Position numbers and translations under genes: made by a program. From contig JARLIC010000082.1 in the NCBI GenBank assembly GCA_031291905.1, positions 1 through 14,030 on the forward strand: DNA of 14,030 nucleotides, in the 5' to 3' direction. The notes under the pieces were generated by a model. The model did not search any database. It was given only the letters and a program-made list of their open reading frames with translations, and was not told the origin of the DNA. Origin of the DNA: Minisyncoccota bacterium (GTDB lineage Bacteria > Patescibacteriota > Minisyncoccia > UBA6257 > 2-01-FULL-56-20). This document shows positions 12,001 through 14,030 of this stretch, piece by piece; position 1 is the stretch's first letter; each line of letters starts with the position of its first letter.

Positions 12001-13911
12001 TTCCAGTTGCAAGTCGACGGATCGTTCGTCAATTGGGGAGCGTTTCAGCCGGCGCATCAGTACTCCCGTCTTTATACGGGAACAGGATCTCCGCTTGGCT
12101 TGATGGTGTTTGACGGGGATTCCACCGGTGCATCCGCAACGCCGAACAACTCGTGGTACGGCGACAATTCCGGAAACCTCGCAGTGAACGTTTACTCCTG
12201 CGATTCCAATGAGCCGCTTCCGGTCGTCTATGTTACGACCGATGCCGCCACGGATGTGGCCACGGCCGATGCGACATTGCACGGTCTGAACGGTTCGGTC
12301 GATGCCACGGGGCATTCGTTCTGGGTCTCCACCTCGACGTTCGGCACCGACAGCCCGAACATCCCGAGCGGTGTTCATTCGACTCCCGACTTCGGATCGA
12401 TCTCCGCGGGCACGACATTTTCCGCTTCTCTCTCATCCATAACGACCGCCGGTGTTCCTAATAATCTCCCGGCGATCACGCCGAGCACCACGTACTACTA
12501 CGCGGCGTGGTCCTTGGTGAACGGTGTATGGCATCCGGGTGCGATCATGAGCGTTACCACCGCTCCGGCGCCGTATGTGACGACCAATGCCGCCGACGGC
12601 CTGGCGTATACAAGCGCAACGGTACATGGCGTCAATGGTCCGTCCGCCGCGGATAACACTTCTTTCTGGTGGGGGACAAGCCCCGCCGGTCCGTTCACGG
12701 ACGGCGGCAACACCACCGAATTCCCGGCGGTTGGCTGGAGCCACGATAGCGGTCTGGGCGCGGCACCGGTAGGCGGCTCATTCAACGAAACCCTTACGGG
12801 CCTCACGCCGAACACCGCGTACTACTACGCGGCGTGGTCCCAGATCGGAGGCATATGGCATCCGGGTGAGGTCATGAGCTTCACCACTCCGGCGCTCGGC
12901 AGCAACGCCGCGTTGAGCGCGTTGGACGTTTCGGCGGGGGTGCTTTCACCCGCATTCGATCCGGACACGGCCTCATACACCGATCTTTTGCCCCATGATA
13001 TGACCATAATCCCGTTCGTGACGGCCACCACGGCCGATGCAAACGCGACGGATACGGTTGTTCAGGCCACGAGCACGACGGGAACCGCGACGGTGGCGGT
13101 GACGGCCCAGGACGGATCGTCGACCAAAAACTACACGGTGACGTTCTCGCTCGCTCCGGCAACGACGAGCATCCTGAACGTTACGGTCTTGGTCGACAAC
13201 TCCACGGGCGGTAGCGCGACCTCGTCCGACTTCACGGTGGGCCTGATCGCGGGTCACGCAAGTACCTCGAGCTTCCCCGGCAGTGCCGCGGGCACGGCGG
13301 TCATTATCGATCCGGTGGCGTACAACGTGAACGTTTCCTCTCTTGAGAATTACACCATGGGGATAAGCGGCAATTGCAACGATTCGAGCGGTCTTCCCGC
13401 GGGAGGTTCCGCAAATTGCACGATCACGGAGACCTATGCGGGGCCGGTGTTCCATACCGCCAGCATCGGGGTCGGTTCGGGAGTCGGTCCTGCCGGAGGC
13501 GGCGCACCGTCCGGCCCGACGGGCGGGAGTTCGGGTGACAACGGCACCGGCGGCGGGCAGGTCCTCGGCGCTTCGGCCTTCAACTTCACCGTCGATCTTT
13601 CCCTCGGTTCTCATGGCGATGACGTGACACAGCTCCAGCAGCGGCTTACGGACGAAGGTCTTTATCACGGCCCCATCACCGGCTATTACGGCGCGCTGAC
13701 GCAGGCGGCGGTCAAACTCTATCAGAAAAAGTACGGCATCCCCGTTACCGGTTCCGTCGGTCCGTTGACGAGGGCCCAGCTTAACAGTGTCAATGACGGA
13801 CAGGTACAGGGAGCGACCGGAAGCGAGGCGGATTCATTGAATGCGCAGATCGCGTTGCTGCAGGCGCAATTGGCCGCGCTGTTGCAACAGCTTGCCGCAC
13901 TTCATCAATAA
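9094..13911 (+). CDS. Giant secreted multidomain protein: beta-helix, Ig/FN3-like modules, PA-IL-like domain, cadherin-like sandwich, peptidoglycan-binding domain
   Basis: The 1605-residue protein begins with a Sec signal peptide, cleavage likely after Ala28 (AHA-S). Two pectin-lyase-like beta-helix units follow, each opening with the same pattern: TPATAFKTIQEGVNAASSG (about 50) and PINAIQNGVNAVVPGG (about 287). They run to about 660 and contain the NWWGAANGP motif at 620. Next are an Ig-like domain (about 667-775), an FN3-like domain with GTWYWQVRAIDAFGNKS (about 778-888), and a beta-sandwich resembling LecA/PA-IL, ending DNSGNLAVNVYSCD (about 890-1038). Two FN3-like repeats follow, each with TYYYAAWS or AYYYAAWS and WHPG (about 1043-1265), then a cadherin-like beta-sandwich (about 1267-1352), another beta domain to about 1455 and a Gly-rich linker. 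A peptidoglycan-binding domain (LGSHGDDVTQLQQRL to SVGPLTRAQLNS, about 1500-1566) and a Leu/Gln coiled coil end the protein. It is probably wall-anchored by its C-terminus with the beta-helix outward. No catalytic residues were identified. Confidence 0.87.
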   Translation: MKKTIAAVSMFVLVLGGFGSLTINRAHASPSPVSTVYVDASVALSGGGTTPATAFKTIQEGVNAASSGATVSVAAGTYTENVTVPTSVTLAGAPGAKLVVMDGAASNGFSVTANNVTIQGFDIEGPANSSYVTYPWGSNISRGIVIGNGVTGFAITNNTIENLRNDILIDGRNTGSVTNNVIDNSKSGISVQYTDGAGITIAGNHQGTYGNDWGLNLHLNGYWEGSTVHSNPYPGGAASTAAQAVILADSSANSGWTVQDQAYTSSNRTAVTVSTTGTATAQGDPLGPINAIQNGVNAVVPGGTVNIVAGTYPTPLGIDLAKDVTIEGAGTASTILTTSSSGPSWIKVEGGTLTLKDLTMDGAGASINNAAVTYGKHGGAIEVHGSATVSGVAFKNITSAVSPYNTDAIVFYGEGANDVLNVTGSSFANIGRDGIYVGMAPAVATTRMNEITGNTYTGKGSGNWLDYFVTVNYGAKADISGNTISNNTGVASSDGSNSAGIAVWDDPDTQATLTGNTFNNNTDGVAVALINGGTADPTVTVGSNNVFNGGGTGVHIQNAGASGSPTVTVTSSTFSGNGEGISIDSGETASNSIVRGNAFLSEATSGVSNGGTGALVALRNWWGAANGPHDAISGDGSTPDMNASGTGSPVIGAVNYADWCDSATCKDVTPPVVTVTPVAGGMLHGTETFAINVTDNNPLDPAKNTKVWVYLYNNGGVQKHQGANVDLSGGTGTFTVDTTKLDNGSSSLDVGVVFDAAGNPSGRTDTYFKNYDIENATSGPSVPALLFPVNGDITPTNVFTFRWASSTASVSGPVTYEFHSSMNPAETGGVLTTGIWDSGTLPAPSILSSGAPDGTWYWQVRAIDAFGNKSAWSDVWAVTLDTVPPPALAACPAGTSPKFVETDTVNSNSYSSTAGANALASGQTYLLVASGTWQNGGTNIADPAYASVDNWTTYMQGYNIAPYSLGSNEFQLQVDGSFVNWGAFQPAHQYSRLYTGTGSPLGLMVFDGDSTGASATPNNSWYGDNSGNLAVNVYSCDSNEPLPVVYVTTDAATDVATADATLHGLNGSVDATGHSFWVSTSTFGTDSPNIPSGVHSTPDFGSISAGTTFSASLSSITTAGVPNNLPAITPSTTYYYAAWSLVNGVWHPGAIMSVTTAPAPYVTTNAADGLAYTSATVHGVNGPSAADNTSFWWGTSPAGPFTDGGNTTEFPAVGWSHDSGLGAAPVGGSFNETLTGLTPNTAYYYAAWSQIGGIWHPGEVMSFTTPALGSNAALSALDVSAGVLSPAFDPDTASYTDLLPHDMTIIPFVTATTADANATDTVVQATSTTGTATVAVTAQDGSSTKNYTVTFSLAPATTSILNVTVLVDNSTGGSATSSDFTVGLIAGHASTSSFPGSAAGTAVIIDPVAYNVNVSSLENYTMGISGNCNDSSGLPAGGSANCTITETYAGPVFHTASIGVGSGVGPAGGGAPSGPTGGSSGDNGTGGGQVLGASAFNFTVDLSLGSHGDDVTQLQQRLTDEGLYHGPITGYYGALTQAAVKLYQKKYGIPVTGSVGPLTRAQLNSVNDGQVQGATGSEADSLNAQIALLQAQLAALLQQLAALHQ

Positions 13912-13933
13912 CAGTACACTGTAAACTGTTTTT
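13910..13933 (+). terminator. Possible weak intrinsic terminator after the giant gene
   Basis: AACAGT (13910-13915) can pair with ACTGTT (13925-13930) around a 9-nt loop, and the T-run covers 13929-13933. The stem is short and AT-rich, so termination may be partial. It overlaps the stop codon of the giant gene and ends 11 nt before the next ATG. Confidence 0.4.
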
Positions 13934-13944
13934 CAGGAGGCATT

Positions 13945-14030
13945 ATGGCCATTGCTTCGGTTTCCGCGATCTCGCTTCCGTCGGTCATCCGCGGCCTGCG
14001 GGAAGTGGTAACATGCAACCGCTGTGCGCT
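13945..14030 (+). CDS. Start of an unidentified gene, cut by the window end
   Basis: An ATG at 13945 is preceded by a strong Shine-Dalgarno, AGGAGG (13935-13940), 4 nt away, the best ribosome-binding site in the window. The frame is open to the end (28 codons): MAIASVSAISLPSVIRGLRE, then VVTCNRCA. The CNRC near the edge could be the first half of a zinc knuckle, but too little is visible to name a family. Being only 33 nt after the giant gene and in the same direction, it may be partly co-transcribed with it. The call rests on the ribosome-binding site and the open frame. Confidence 0.45.
   Translation, partial: MAIASVSAISLPSVIRGLREVVTCNRCA

Noticed and set aside
1..14030. CRISPR array, transposase or known defence genes
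   Set aside because: No regularly spaced repeats, Cas motifs, DDE or HUH transposase motifs or restriction-modification signatures were found on either strand.

Overview
The window looks like part of a Patescibacteria (Candidate Phyla Radiation) chromosome, most likely from the Parcubacteria. This is inferred from gene content: a LamG-bearing pseudopilin, a very short SMC protein, a CAP protein with a Thr/Ala-rich stalk, and a giant secreted beta-helix protein ending in a peptidoglycan-binding domain plus a Leu/Gln coiled coil. TGA ends several genes, so the Gly-recoding of some CPR lineages does not apply. Coding DNA is GC-rich at third positions, which creates many long antisense open frames that are not genes.

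Layout. Bases 1-279 are the 3' end of ychF. Its stop codon lies inside the left arm of a 125-nt palindromic element (274-398). A tRNA-Lys(TTT) at 477-550 has a good promoter. Behind it lies a second copy of the tRNA's 3' half, split by a 77-nt insert that carries a perfect 19-bp hairpin. Next come a pseudopilin-LamG gene (734-1954), a zinc-ribbon membrane protein (1999-2412) and rnhB (2418-3041). A second promoter inside the end of rnhB reads into rpmF, nusB, rnc and smc (3064-6699). After smc come two inverted repeats, a tRNA-Ala(CGC) (6811-6881) and a TM-helix (MscS-like membrane part) protein (7017-7700). A bidirectional terminator follows, then a convergent CAP-domain membrane protein (7770-8798, minus). 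Beyond a 295-nt divergent intergenic region is a 1605-residue secreted multidomain protein (9094-13911). The window closes with the start of an unidentified gene at 13945.

How the genes fit together. One block handles RNA and chromosome maintenance: RNase HII, ribosomal protein bL32, NusB, RNase III and an SMC-like ATPase, packed in one direction with small gaps or overlaps. The other block is cell envelope: pseudopilin-LamG, TM-helix protein, CAP protein and the giant wall-associated beta-helix protein. Shine-Dalgarno sequences are mostly absent. Several monocistronic-looking genes instead have an extended -10 box (TGnTAnnnT) 6-9 nt before the ATG, which points to leaderless transcripts.

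The most unusual signals are non-coding. They are the three-hairpin palindromic element at the ychF stop, the split tRNA-Lys copy, and dyad symmetries lying on the promoters of both tRNA genes. Among proteins, the apparently hinge-less 752-residue SMC and the Asn at a normally acidic metal-ligand position in RNase III deserve a check. No CRISPR array, transposase, rRNA or known defence system is visible.
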